From JALCLA01 sp965653565 (GTDB lineage Bacteria > Pseudomonadota > Gammaproteobacteria > Xanthomonadales > Xanthomonadaceae), in contig CBFHAI010000003.1 in NCBI GenBank assembly GCA_965653565.1, positions 62,001-126,000 of the forward strand: 64,000 bases of DNA, written 5' to 3'. Below the pieces are notes generated by a model that had not been told where the DNA came from, ran no database searches, and saw only the letters and a program-made list of their open reading frames with translations. Every line of letters starts with the position of its first letter. The first letter of the stretch is position 1. Positions 43,408 through 55,700 of the stretch are shown here, one piece after another. A program made the position numbers and the translations under genes.

Positions 43408-44949
43408 TCATCCGGCGCCGGCCGCGCAGTGCTTCGCAACGAACTGCTCATGCGTCGGCATCGCCTCGGCCGCGCGCTGGAACAACGACTTCAATCCCGC
43501 AACGAACTGCATCAGCTCCGCATCCGAAAGCAGATCCACCATCGGGTGGTAGCGCTCCGGCAACACGTCCTGACCGAGCAGCACCTGGATCCAGCTCGAT
43601 TCGGTGAACAGTTCCTCGTGTTCGCGATACACGCGGCCGGTGCTGCGGAACAACTCCATTTTGTGCGCGAGCGTGTCGGGCACCGGCATCTCGCGGCAGC
43701 GCTGCCAGAACGCGCCGGGCCGCTCGGTGGCCTTGTAGTGCAGCATGATGAAATCGCGGCTGCGCTCGTACTCGTACTGCAGCTGCCGGTTGTACTCGTC
43801 GATGTCGGTCTGCGCGAAGCGCTTGTCGGGGAAGAAGCCGACCAGCTTCGAGATCGCCGACTGGATGAAATGGATGCTGGTCGATTCGAGCGGTTCCATG
43901 AAACCGCTGGCCAGGCCGAGCGCGACCACGTTGCGGTTCCAGAATTTCCGGCGCATGCCGGTGACGAAACGCAGCGGCCGCGGTTCGGCCAGCCGCGCGC
44001 CGTCGAGATTGGCAACGAGCGTGGCGGCCGCTTCATCGTCGCTGATGAAATCGCTGCAATAGACGTAGCCGTTGCCGATCCGATGCTGCAGCGGAATGCG
44101 CCATTGCCAGCCGGCCTCGCGCGCGGTCGATCGTGTGAACGGCGTCAGCGGCGATACCGATTCGCACGGCACTGCCAGCGCGCGATTGCACGGCAGCCAG
44201 TGCGACCAATCGTGATAGCCGGTCTTCAGTGCCTGTTCGATCAGCAGGCCGCGAAAACCCGAGCAATCGAGGAACAATTCACCACCGACGACTTCCCCGC
44301 TGTCGAGCTTCACCGACTCGACGAAACCGTTCTCGCCGCGCAGCTGCACGTCGACGATCTTGCCTTCGGTGCGCCGCACGCCGCGTTCTTCGGCGTAGCC
44401 GCGCAGGTAGCGCGAATACAGGCCGGCATCGAAATGGAAGGCGTGGAAAACATTGGAAAGCGGCGAATTCGGAATGTTCGCGCCGCGCATGAACTTGCCG
44501 GCGCGGGCCGCGACGGCGTTGAAGGTGTAGTCGCCCAGCTCGCCGGCTTCACCGCGCTGGTGCAGCTTGCGCCAGTAGTGATGGAACGGCACCAGGCCGA
44601 GATCGCGACCGCCGACGGCGCCGAAGGCGTGCACGTAGCGGTGCTCCGGCCGCGTCCAGTCGACGAATTCTATGCCGAGCTTGAAGGTGCCCTGCGTCTT
44701 GCGGATGAAATCGTCTTCGTCGAGTCCGAGCGTGCCGTTGAACAGACGGATCTGCGGAATGGTGGCTTCGCCGACGCCGACGATGCCGATTTCGTCCGAC
44801 TCGATCAGCCGGATGTCGACGCTGGGGCCGAGCAATTTCGACAGCGCGGCCGCCGCCATCCAGCCCGCCGTGCCGCCGCCGACGATAACGATCTTCGTCA
44901 GACGCATGTCATCGGCCGCTCGGGTGTGCGCTGGAGTCGTCGCGGACAT
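43408..44949 (-). CDS. Flavin-dependent tryptophan halogenase-like protein
   Basis: 513 aa. The family uses FADH2, O2 and halide to form hypohalous acid, which a lysine directs onto an aromatic ring. Present are the FAD motif GGGTAGW (24-30), GVGEATIPQI (58-67), the active-site lysine in FKLGIEF (K90), the diagnostic WxWxIP as WQWRIP (281-286) and GLASGFMEPLESTSIHFIQS. All key residues are intact, so it should be a working FDH, but the substrate may not be tryptophan; relatives next to TonB receptors in Xanthomonas and Brevundimonas prefer bromide and indoles. The start is uncertain: ATG 44949 or ATG 44907. It lies 25 bases after the pullulanase stop, in a starch operon. No halide transporter or flavin reductase is nearby. 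Confidence 0.87.
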   Translation of the reverse strand: MSATTPAHTRAADDMRLTKIVIVGGGTAGWMAAAALSKLLGPSVDIRLIESDEIGIVGVGEATIPQIRLFNGTLGLDEDDFIRKTQGTFKLGIEFVDWTRPEHRYVHAFGAVGGRDLGLVPFHHYWRKLHQRGEAGELGDYTFNAVAARAGKFMRGANIPNSPLSNVFHAFHFDAGLYSRYLRGYAEERGVRRTEGKIVDVQLRGENGFVESVKLDSGEVVGGELFLDCSGFRGLLIEQALKTGYHDWSHWLPCNRALAVPCESVSPLTPFTRSTAREAGWQWRIPLQHRIGNGYVYCSDFISDDEAAATLVANLDGARLAEPRPLRFVTGMRRKFWNRNVVALGLASGFMEPLESTSIHFIQSAISKLVGFFPDKRFAQTDIDEYNRQLQYEYERSRDFIMLHYKATERPGAFWQRCREMPVPDTLAHKMELFRSTGRVYREHEELFTESSWIQVLLGQDVLPERYHPMVDLLSDAELMQFVAGLKSLFQRAAEAMPTHEQFVAKHCAAGAG

Positions 44950-44974
44950 CGATTGATAAGTTCGTGGAGGTTCG

Positions 44975-47700
<2,726 letters not shown>

Positions 47701-47704
<4 letters not shown>

Positions 47705-49122
47705 GGCGTTGCCGTTGCGGCAGCGGCGGGGTTGCTGTTGGTCACGCGGTCGATCAGCGCGATCACGATCAAGGTGGCGGCCAGCGTGATCGCCATCAGA
47801 TGGATGTAATGCAGCGGCGACCACAGGAAGGTGAACACCGCATACAGCGCGGCGCCGAAGGCGATGCCGATCTTCACCGACATCGCGCTGACGCGATTCA
47901 TGAAGACCGCGGCGAGGAAGGCGGCCAGCACCGGCATCGAATACAGTCCATTGAGACGCTGCAAAGTGTCGATGATGCTCTGCGAATGTTGATAGAGCGG
48001 CACCATCGCGATCGACACCACGGTGAACACGACGGTGACGATCTGCCCGACACGCTTGACGTCGGCATTCGGATTCACCTTAGGCAGATGGAAGTCGCAG
48101 GTATAGAGCGCCGCCGCCGAATTCAGGCAGGAGTTGAAACTCGACAGCACCGCGCCGACGATCATCGCGGCGAACGCGCCCGACATCCATGGTGGCAGCA
48201 CATCGGCCACCAGCGTGCCGTAGCTGACGTCGCCGATGTCGCCGTAGAGTTTGTAGGCGATCACGCCGGGAAACACCACGATCAGCGGCGTGAGCATCTT
48301 GAAGAAGGCCGCGGCGTAGACGCCTTTCTGCGCTTCGCGCATCGAGGTGGCGGCGAGCGCGCGCTGCGCGATCACCATGTTGGTGCCCCAGTAGAAGACA
48401 TGGATGAACACCATGCCGGTGAGCAAGGTGTGCCACGGGATGTCGGAGTCGTCGGCGCCGATCAGCGTCCAGCGTTCGGCGGGGATGCCGGTGAGATCCC
48501 AGTCGACCGCGTACAAGGCGAAGATCGTCACCGCCAGCCCCATCACCAGCAGGCCGACGCCGTTGTAGGTGTCGGAAATCGCGATCGCGCGCAGGCCGCC
48601 GAAGGCTGCGTACAACAAGCCGCCGATGGCGAAGGCGGCGGCGATGACGACCAGCGGGGTATCGAGCTGGAAGGTGGATTTCATGAACACCGAGCCGGTG
48701 TAGAGCACCACCGGCAACAGGATGAACATGTAGCCGAGCAGGAACAGGAAGGACACGCCGCGCCGCAGGCCGGCGTCGCCGAGGCGGCGTTCGAGCAGCT
48801 CGGTGGTCGTGGTGCATTTGTATTTGTAGTACATCGGCACCAGCACGTGGGCCAGGATCAGCAGGCCGATCGCGGCGCCGAATTCCCACCACGCCACCAG
48901 CATCATCTGCGCGCCGTTCATGCCGACGATCTGCTCGGCGCTGATGTTGGTGAGCAGCAGCGAGCCGGCGACGAAGGGCCAGGTGAGCGTGCCGCCGGCG
49001 AGGAAATAGTCGCGCGAGACATTTTCGCTGCGCGCCGAGCGCTTGCAGCGCCACCAGGTGAGCACGGCCACCAGGGCCGTGAGTGCCACGAAAACGGCGA
49101 TCTGTACCGCACTGGTATTCAC
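47701..49122 (-). CDS. Sodium/solute symporter (SSS family), probable sugar transporter
   Basis: 473 aa, 13-14 membrane helices. SSS-type landmarks are SRDYFLAGGTLTWPFVAGSL (about 36-55), NISAEQIVGMNGAQ, GGLRAIAISDTYNGVGLLVM and SFNSCLNSAAALYTCDF. Relatives (SglT-like) move glucose or galactose with sodium. GTG 49122 is chosen because GGGAGGGGAG lies just upstream; a TTG at 49140 would put this site inside the gene. It is the first gene of the operon with pullulanase, halogenase, GH97 and the DUF6445 protein, so it probably imports glucose or a maltooligosaccharide released in the periplasm. The operator at 49223 is 101 bp upstream. Confidence 0.86.
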
Positions 49123-49222
49123 GTTCGGCTCCCCTCCCAAGGAACGCGCGGCGCGTTGCCGGCCGGCAGCGGCGCGCGGGTCAACTTATCGGATTCCTTC
49201 GACGGTTGAGCGCAGGAAACGA

Positions 49223-49236
49223 TGAATACGTATGCA
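49223..49236. promoter_or_regulatory. LacI-type operator, site 3 (between symporter operon and oligo-1,6-glucosidase)
   Basis: TGAATACGTATGCA is the exact reverse complement of the other two sites. It sits in the 228-bp divergent region, 101 bp before the symporter start and 115 bp before the glucosidase start. Confidence 0.75.
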
Positions 49237-49350
49237 TTGCCATCGGCCCGGCATGTGGTGCGGGCGTAAGCTTCCGCTACCGCTGCGGGGGACGTGCGAG
49301 ACGGCACGACGCGAGCGGCATCGACACGCGAAAGGGAATCGACAAGTCGC

Positions 49351-50967
49351 ATGAGCAGCCAGCCGTGGTGGCGCGGAGCCGTCATTTACCAGATCTATCC
49401 GCGCAGCTTCCAGGATACCGACGGCGACGGCGTGGGCGATCTGGCCGGCATCATCGAGCGGCTCGATTACGTCGCCGGGCTGGGCGTCGATGCGATCTGG
49501 GTGTCGCCGTTCTTCAAATCGCCGATGGCGGATTTCGGTTACGACATCGCCGACTATCGCGCGGTGGATCCGCTGTTCGGCACGCTCGAAGATTTCGATC
49601 GCTTGATCGAGAAGGCGCATCGCCTGGGCCTGAAAGTGGTGATCGACCAGGTGCTGAGCCACACCTCCGACCAGCACGCCTGGTTTCGCGAGAGCCGCGA
49701 GAGCCGCGACAACCCGAAGGCCGATTGGTACGTGTGGGCCGATGCGCGCGAGGACGGCACGCCGCCGAACAATTGGCTGTCGATCTTCGGCGGCGTGGCC
49801 TGGCAATGGGAGCCGCGGCGCCGGCAGTACTACCTGCACAACTTCCTCACTTCGCAGCCGGATCTGAATTTCCATAATCCGCAAGTGCGGCAGGCCACGC
49901 TCGACAATGTGCGTTTCTGGCTCGATCGCGGCGTCGACGGTTTCCGGCTCGATGCGATCAACTTCTGTTTTCACGACCGGCAACTGCGCGACAATCCGCC
50001 CAAGCCGGTGGCGCAGCGGGTGGGGCGCGGTTTCAGTCCGGACAATCCGTATGCGTTCCAGTATCACTACTTCAACAATACGCAGCCGGAAAACGTCGAA
50101 TTCCTGCGCGATCTGCGGCGCCTGATGGACGAGTATCCGGATGTCGCGGCGCTCGGCGAAATCTCGTCGGAGGATTCGCTCGCCACGATGGCCGACTACA
50201 CCGGCCGCGATCGCCTGCACATGGGCTATAGCTTCGAGTTGCTCACCGACGATTTTTCCGCGCGCCACATCCGCGACACGGTGCAGGCGCTCGAAGCACG
50301 CATGACGCAGGGCTGGCCGTGCTGGGCGATTTCCAATCACGATGTGCAGCGCGTGGCCACGCGCTGGGGCGGCGACGATGCACCGTCGCATGTGGCGAGC
50401 GCGCTCACCGCATTGGCATGCTCGCTGCGCGGCTCGGTCTGCGTGTTCCAGGGCGAAGAACTCGGGCTCACCGAAGCCGACGTGCCGTTCGATCAGTTGC
50501 AGGATCCCTACGGCATCGCGTTCTGGCCGAGCTTCAAGGGACGCGACGGTTGCCGCACGCCGATGCCGTGGACCGACGCCGTGCACGGCGGCTTCACGCG
50601 GGCCACGCCGTGGCTGCCGGTGCCCGAACAGCATCGCCAGCGCAGCGTATTGCGGCAGGAGCGCGACGCCGAATCGCCGCTGCAACGTTTTCGCACCTTC
50701 CTGCGCTGGCGCAAACAGCATCCGGCGCTGATGTGGGGCGAGATAAAGATGCTGCCGGCGCCCGAGCCGGTGCTGTCGTTCGAACGCCGGCTCGATGGGC
50801 AGGCGATTCGCGCCTACTTCAACACCTCCGATGCGCCGGTATCGCTCGATACGCAGTTGCCGGCGTCGGCGCAGGCGATCAACGGACACGGCCTGCTGGG
50901 CGGCGAACTGCGCGAGGATCGCGTGCAACTGCCGGCCTACGGCGCGTTGTTCGTCGCCAGCGTCTGA
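49351..50967 (+). CDS. Alpha-glucosidase / oligo-1,6-glucosidase (GH13_23-like)
   Basis: 538 aa, no signal peptide, so cytoplasmic. Family signature WWRGAVIYQIYPRSFQDTDG (6-25); catalytic residues D201 (GFRLDAI), E270 (LGEISS) and D331 (SNHDVQR). The long segments after region II (YHYFNNTQPENVEFL) are those of alpha-glucosidases that act from the non-reducing end on maltose, isomaltose and short dextrins. It frees glucose for the glk-zwf route. An AAAGGGA ribosome site precedes ATG 49351 by about 14 bases. It is divergent from the symporter operon and shares operator site 3. It ends 3 bases from the convergent SDR gene. Confidence 0.92.
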   Translation: MSSQPWWRGAVIYQIYPRSFQDTDGDGVGDLAGIIERLDYVAGLGVDAIWVSPFFKSPMADFGYDIADYRAVDPLFGTLEDFDRLIEKAHRLGLKVVIDQVLSHTSDQHAWFRESRESRDNPKADWYVWADAREDGTPPNNWLSIFGGVAWQWEPRRRQYYLHNFLTSQPDLNFHNPQVRQATLDNVRFWLDRGVDGFRLDAINFCFHDRQLRDNPPKPVAQRVGRGFSPDNPYAFQYHYFNNTQPENVEFLRDLRRLMDEYPDVAALGEISSEDSLATMADYTGRDRLHMGYSFELLTDDFSARHIRDTVQALEARMTQGWPCWAISNHDVQRVATRWGGDDAPSHVASALTALACSLRGSVCVFQGEELGLTEADVPFDQLQDPYGIAFWPSFKGRDGCRTPMPWTDAVHGGFTRATPWLPVPEQHRQRSVLRQERDAESPLQRFRTFLRWRKQHPALMWGEIKMLPAPEPVLSFERRLDGQAIRAYFNTSDAPVSLDTQLPASAQAINGHGLLGGELREDRVQLPAYGALFVASV

Positions 50968-50970
50968 AGC

Positions 50971-51672
50971 TCAGAAGTCCTGCTGGCCGAGCGGGTGGAC
51001 GGTGAGTTCGTCGACCACCAAGCCTGCCGGCTGATCGATCAACTGCAGGATCAATGTCGCCAGCGCGGCGGGCGACAGGCAGCGGTGTGGATCGCCCCGG
51101 CCTTCGGTGCCGCCGTTGAAATCGGTGTCGATCATGCCGGGATTGATCAGACTCACCCGCACACCCTGCGATTTCACTTCGCGCAACAATGAATGCGTGA
51201 AACCGGTGAGCGCATGCTTCGATGCGACGTAGGCCGCCATGTTGGCGAGCGGCCGGCGGCCGAGGTCCGAACCGATGTTGACGATGTGGCCATGACCTTG
51301 CCGCAGCAGGCGCGGCAGCACGGCGTGGCAGACCTGCATCACGCCGCCGATGTTGACCTGCAGGATCTGCAGCAACTCGGTCTCGGAATGTTCGAGAAAC
51401 GGTTTGTAGTGGCCGATGCCGGCGTTGTTGATGACGCCGGCGATGTCGCCGGCGCCGCCCATCGCGGCGCGCAGCCTCACGGCGATCTGGCGCGGGTCCG
51501 ATAGATCGAGCGGCACCGGCCGCACTTCGCCGCCGGTGGCGATCGATGCCAGCGTCGCCAGCCGGACCTCGTCGCGCGCGCACGCCAGCACGGTGTGGCC
51601 GCGCTGCGCCAGCTGCAGGGTGAGGTGGCGGCCCAGCCCGCGGCTGGCGCCGGTGACGATCCAGGTGGACAT
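50971..51672 (-). CDS. Short-chain dehydrogenase/reductase
   Basis: 233 aa classical SDR. The NAD(P) motif TGASRGLG is at 7-14, NNAG at 82-85, and the catalytic S135, Y148 and K152 are in place. The Arg in TGASRGLG and ACARDE suggest NADP preference. The substrate is unknown. The ATG at 51672 starts at the Rossmann strand; the frame upstream adds nothing typical. It is single, convergent with the glucosidase and divergent from the secreted beta-helix protein. Confidence 0.82.
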   Translation of the reverse strand: MSTWIVTGASRGLGRHLTLQLAQRGHTVLACARDEVRLATLASIATGGEVRPVPLDLSDPRQIAVRLRAAMGGAGDIAGVINNAGIGHYKPFLEHSETELLQILQVNIGGVMQVCHAVLPRLLRQGHGHIVNIGSDLGRRPLANMAAYVASKHALTGFTHSLLREVKSQGVRVSLINPGMIDTDFNGGTEGRGDPHRCLSPAALATLILQLIDQPAGLVVDELTVHPLGQQDF

Positions 51673-51765
51673 GCGCCATTGTCGCACCGGCCAATCGCAG
51701 CGGCGAATCAAACCGGCAAGCCTGCGGTGTCCTTGTCGCCGCCGAATCGCGTTCTACGCAGGCGA

Positions 51766-51784
51766 CCCCGCCTGTGTGGCGGGG
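51766..51784 (+). promoter_or_regulatory. Hairpin in the leader of the secreted beta-helix gene
   Basis: CCCCGCC/GGCGGGG with a 5-base loop ends 16 bases before the ATG, next to the GGGGAAAA ribosome site. It could limit translation or be a remnant terminator. Confidence 0.35.
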
Positions 51785-51800
51785 GCTTTCGGGGAAAACC

Positions 51801-54584
51801 ATGATCGTCCGTACCGTCTTGACCGCCTTGGCGCTGGCCGCGCTTTCACCCGCCTGTTTCGCGAATGCGGGGGGCGCCACGTCCTACACGCTGCGCGACC
51901 AGGCCAGCAGCTGCGGTGGCTGCCACGGCGCTGCGAACCCCGCGGTGGCGGTGTCGTTCGTCGGGCCCACGGCGATGCTGCCGGGCCAGACCGTGGTCTG
52001 GACGGCGAATATCAGCGGCCCGTCCAATGCCACCGCCAGAGCGGGTTTCGCCGCCGCCATCCAGAAAAAGGCGGAACTACCCACCTTCACCAACATCGCC
52101 GGCCAGCCGACCGTCACCAGCGATTCGTCGACCACCATTTCGCACGGCAGCTCGCAGGGCGCGCTCGACGTCTTCACCAACGGCACCGCGCAGTACACGG
52201 TCAATCTGACGATGCCGGCCAACGCCGTGCTCGGCAACACCTACCAGCTCTACATGAGCGGCAACGCCGGCTTCAGCGGCGACCAGGTCGGCTGGCAGGC
52301 CCTTGCGACGAAGACGCTGACCGTTGGCCCACCGAAGCCGACCAGCCTCACCGCGAACCAGGCCACGGCCACGGCTTCCGCCATCCAGCTCACCTGGGCC
52401 GGCACGCAAGGCGAGCATTTCAAAGTGCTGCGCAAGACCGGCGGTTACCCCACCAGCGCCACCGACGCCGCGGCCACCGCCGTTTACGAAGGCGCCAACA
52501 CCAGCGCCACGGCGTCGAATCTGACCGCCGGCACGACTTACTACTTCGCCGCCTTCGGCAAGGCGCCGGCCGCGGCGGTTTACTCCGCCGACGCGGCGCT
52601 GGGCACGGCCGCCACGCTGCCCGCGAACCCGACCTCGCTCACTGCGATGGCCTCCTCGAGCACGGAAATCGGCCTGACCTGGAACGGCACGAGCGCGGAA
52701 TTCCGCGTGCTCGGCAAGGCCGGCGCCTATCCGGCAAACGCTACCGATCCGACCGCCGAAGTCGTCTATCAAGGCCCGAACAAGAATGCGGTCGACAGTG
52801 GACTGTCCGCCGGCACCGGCTATTTCTATCGCGTCTGGGGACGCGTGCCGAACACCGGGGTCTATTCCGCGAACTTCCAGCAGGCGACGGCGACCACCAC
52901 GCTGCAACCGATCGAACGCTACGTCGATGTGGTCACCGGCAGCGATCAGGCCGGCGCCAATGCCTGCAACGTGCTGGCCGCGCCCTGCCGCACCATCACG
53001 CGTGCGATGGCGGCGGCAGGCGGCGGCGACATGATCCTGGTGCAGCCGGGCACCTACAGTGTCACCAGCGGTGAAGTGTTCCCGATCGCGTTCAAGTCCG
53101 GCGTGCAATTGATCGCCGTGGGCTCGCCGGTCGACACCTTCATCGACGGCGCCGGCGACCCGGTGCAGCGCGGCCTGTTCACCAGCACCGGCAACAACCA
53201 GAGCACGGCGCGCATCGAAGGGTTCACCATCCGCAACGGTTTCAAGACCGACGTACCCGGCGGCTCGCCACTCGGCGGCGCGGTCTACATCAATGCCGGC
53301 AACGCCGGGCTGTTCACCATCACGCGCAACATCTTCGCGTCGAATGAAACCCGCGGCGCGAGCGGGCTGACCTCGCTCAACCAGACCGGCAGCCTCGGCT
53401 GGGGCGGCGCGATCGCGATTTTCTCGTCGGTGGTGAATGTCACCAACAATGTGTTCGCCGGCAATATCGCGCGCGGCGGCAGCGGTTTCGATCACTCCGG
53501 CACGCCGCTCAGCGGCAATGAAAACGGCGGCCAGGCGTCCGGCGGTGCGATCTATTTCGCCGGTTCGGGCCTGGTGGTCAACAACAGCTTCGTCGCCAAC
53601 TATGCGATCGCCGGCAACGGCGGCGTGGCGTCCGATGGCAGCGGCAGCAGCGGCGTCGCGTCCGGTGGTGCGATCGATGCGGGCGGCAATCCGTCGCCGA
53701 CCTTCGTCAACAATATTTTCTCGGGAAACGCGGCGCTGCCGGGCAGCGGGCAGACGCCGGATCCGTCGTTCGGCGGCGCCCTGCTGAGCGACAATTCGCC
53801 GCTGATCTCGAACAATCTGTTCTTCGGCAATCTGGTCGGCGATCAGCCCAGCGCCAGCGATACGATCGGTGTCGATGCGGTGCTGGCGGATCCGAAGTTC
53901 CAGTCGATGTCGCTGCTGCGGCTGCGCAACTCGTCGCCCGCCAATGGCGCCGGTCTGGTGGCCAATTCGCCGGCGTTCGATATCGAAGAGAACGCGCGTC
54001 CGAACCCGCCGTCGATCGGCGCCTACGAAGCTTCGTTCCTGTCGCAGACGCTGGCGTTCGGCGCGGCGCCGACGCTGTCGGTCGGCGGTACGGCGACGGT
54101 CTCGGTATCGGGCGGCCTCTCGAGCCAACCGACGCTGATCACCTCGCAGACGACCAATCGCTGCACGGTGTCCGGTACGACGGTGACCGGCGTAAGCGCC
54201 GGCACCTGCACGCTGGTCGCCAACCGCGCCGGCGACGTCGACTACACCGCTGCCGCGCAGGTTTCGATCTCGTTCGCGGTGCTGGCGCAGCCCAGCTTCC
54301 TGCTCACGGTCACGCGCAACGGCAGCGGCGGCGGGCTGGTCACCTCGGCGCCGGCCGGCATCGATTGCGGCGCCACCTGCAGCGCCAATTTCGTCAGCGC
54401 CAGCAATGTGATCCTGACCGCCTCGCCGCACGCCGGTTCGCAGTTCATCGGCTGGACCGGCGCCTGCGCCGGTGCTCAGACCACGTGCCAGGTTTCGATG
54501 ACACAGGTGCGCACGGTGAATGCGCAGTTCGACGTGACCGTGGATCCGGCGATCCATATCTTCGGCGATGGCTTCGAGCAGTAA
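51801..54584 (+). CDS. Multidomain secreted protein: choice-of-anchor V-like, FN3, beta-helix, GFE tail
   Basis: 927 aa with a signal peptide (about 1-22, LSPACFANA). The order is a choice-of-anchor V/Reeler-like domain (about 25-175) with a single CxxCH (SSCGGCHGAA) that could bind c-type heme, then two fibronectin-III-like domains (about 180-370). A DUF1565-type right-handed beta-helix (about 375-740, RYVDVVTGSDQAGANACNVL) is rich in Asn-Asn/Gly turns. A Big-like domain (about 745-825) and an InlB-B-like repeat with WTGACAGAQTTC follow. The end is IFGDGFEQ. Such proteins are surface adhesins or polymer-binding proteins, and I cannot name the target. An intrinsic terminator follows. Confidence 0.72.
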   Translation: MIVRTVLTALALAALSPACFANAGGATSYTLRDQASSCGGCHGAANPAVAVSFVGPTAMLPGQTVVWTANISGPSNATARAGFAAAIQKKAELPTFTNIAGQPTVTSDSSTTISHGSSQGALDVFTNGTAQYTVNLTMPANAVLGNTYQLYMSGNAGFSGDQVGWQALATKTLTVGPPKPTSLTANQATATASAIQLTWAGTQGEHFKVLRKTGGYPTSATDAAATAVYEGANTSATASNLTAGTTYYFAAFGKAPAAAVYSADAALGTAATLPANPTSLTAMASSSTEIGLTWNGTSAEFRVLGKAGAYPANATDPTAEVVYQGPNKNAVDSGLSAGTGYFYRVWGRVPNTGVYSANFQQATATTTLQPIERYVDVVTGSDQAGANACNVLAAPCRTITRAMAAAGGGDMILVQPGTYSVTSGEVFPIAFKSGVQLIAVGSPVDTFIDGAGDPVQRGLFTSTGNNQSTARIEGFTIRNGFKTDVPGGSPLGGAVYINAGNAGLFTITRNIFASNETRGASGLTSLNQTGSLGWGGAIAIFSSVVNVTNNVFAGNIARGGSGFDHSGTPLSGNENGGQASGGAIYFAGSGLVVNNSFVANYAIAGNGGVASDGSGSSGVASGGAIDAGGNPSPTFVNNIFSGNAALPGSGQTPDPSFGGALLSDNSPLISNNLFFGNLVGDQPSASDTIGVDAVLADPKFQSMSLLRLRNSSPANGAGLVANSPAFDIEENARPNPPSIGAYEASFLSQTLAFGAAPTLSVGGTATVSVSGGLSSQPTLITSQTTNRCTVSGTTVTGVSAGTCTLVANRAGDVDYTAAAQVSISFAVLAQPSFLLTVTRNGSGGGLVTSAPAGIDCGATCSANFVSASNVILTASPHAGSQFIGWTGACAGAQTTCQVSMTQVRTVNAQFDVTVDPAIHIFGDGFEQ

Positions 54585-54589
54585 GCGCC

Positions 54590-54633
54590 GGGCGCGGTGA
54601 CGAGCGCGCAAAGCGCCGCACCGCGCCCTTTTT
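54590..54633 (+). terminator. Intrinsic terminator of the beta-helix gene
   Basis: A perfect 10-bp stem (GGGCGCGGTG at 54590-54599, CACCGCGCCC at 54619-54628) is followed by TTTTT (54629-54633). It lies 5 bases after the stop codon and separates the gene from the convergent kinase. Confidence 0.85.
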
Positions 54634-54641
54634 CCGCGGCA

Positions 54642-55700
54642 TCAGCGTCGCGCTTGCATCAACGCCTGTGCGAAGGCGGCGGCCGTCGGATAGCGCGTCG
54701 CCGGATCGCGCGCCAGCGCGCGCAGCGCCACCGCATCGAGCGCCGCCGGCTGCGTGGCCTCGTGCATCGGCGCCGAAGCATTGCTTCGCGCCACCCGACT
54801 CGGCGCTTCGGGCTCGCGATACGCGGCGCTTTCCACCAGCGTGGCCCAATCGCCGGCGAACGGCGGATGCGGCCCGCGATCGGTGAGCATCAGATAAAGC
54901 AACGCCCCCAGCGCGTAGACATCGGTGGCCGTTCCGGTCGGTTCGCCGAGCAATTGTTCGGGCGCGGCGAAATCCGGCGTCAAGGCATGATGGCGCGTCG
55001 CGCCGGGGGTGGCATCGAGCGATTTGCCGATGCCGAAATCGAGCAGCTTGCTGCGATCGGCGCCATCGACGCGCACGTTGGTCGGTTTCAGATCGCGATG
55101 CAGCACGCCGCTTTCGTGCGCGTAGGACACCGCGTCGGCGATCTGCAGCAGCACCGCCATGCGGCGCCGCAGATCCGGTTTCACCTGCGCCAGCCAGTCG
55201 TCGAGATCGAGTCCCTGCGCGATTTCCAGCACCAGATAAGGCTGCGCGTCGCGATGACTGCCGCCATCGAGCAGTCGCGCGATGCCCGGATGCACGAGGC
55301 GCGCGAGCAGTGCGCGTTCGCGCTCGAACAGATCGCGGCGCGCCATGTCGCCACCGCGCAGCAGCTTCACCGCCGCCTGCAGACCGGCCGGCACCACGCG
55401 TTCGGCGCGATAGACCGAACTCATGCCGCCGCGGCCGAGCCGTTCGATCAATCGCCAGTTGCCGATCGTCAATCCGCGCCGATCGGTGGCCGGCGCTGCG
55501 GTGGCCGAAGCGGCCACCGCGCCGATGTCGGGCAGGGCGGAGAAATCCGGCGACAGCGCGCGGCGCAGATCGGCGATCAGATCGGGATAGATGTCGGCGC
55601 ACACCGCGAGGAAGCGCTCGCGCGGTTCGCCTTCGAGTTCCAGCGCGCGATCGAGCAGCGGTTCGAGGCGCTTGAAGCGCGCCGCGCGCGCTTCGCTCAC
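54642..55700 (-). CDS. Soluble Ser/Thr protein kinase coupled to an ECF-like sigma factor
   Basis: 352 aa with a GTG start that overlaps the sigma gene stop (GTGA). After an N-terminal helical segment (1-75) comes a complete Hanks kinase: Gly loop LGRGGMSSVY (88-97), K112, HRDLKPTN (201-208), DFG (221-223) and APEQ for the P+1 loop. No membrane segment or sensor domain follows, unlike PknB-type kinases, and the chain ends with the kinase lobe. In ECF families linked to such kinases (ECF43 type), phosphorylation of the sigma factor replaces anti-sigma control; I infer the same here. The input signal is unknown. Confidence 0.86.
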   Translation of the reverse strand: MSEARAARFKRLEPLLDRALELEGEPRERFLAVCADIYPDLIADLRRALSPDFSALPDIGAVAASATAAPATDRRGLTIGNWRLIERLGRGGMSSVYRAERVVPAGLQAAVKLLRGGDMARRDLFERERALLARLVHPGIARLLDGGSHRDAQPYLVLEIAQGLDLDDWLAQVKPDLRRRMAVLLQIADAVSYAHESGVLHRDLKPTNVRVDGADRSKLLDFGIGKSLDATPGATRHHALTPDFAAPEQLLGEPTGTATDVYALGALLYLMLTDRGPHPPFAGDWATLVESAAYREPEAPSRVARSNASAPMHEATQPAALDAVALRALARDPATRYPTAAAFAQALMQARR

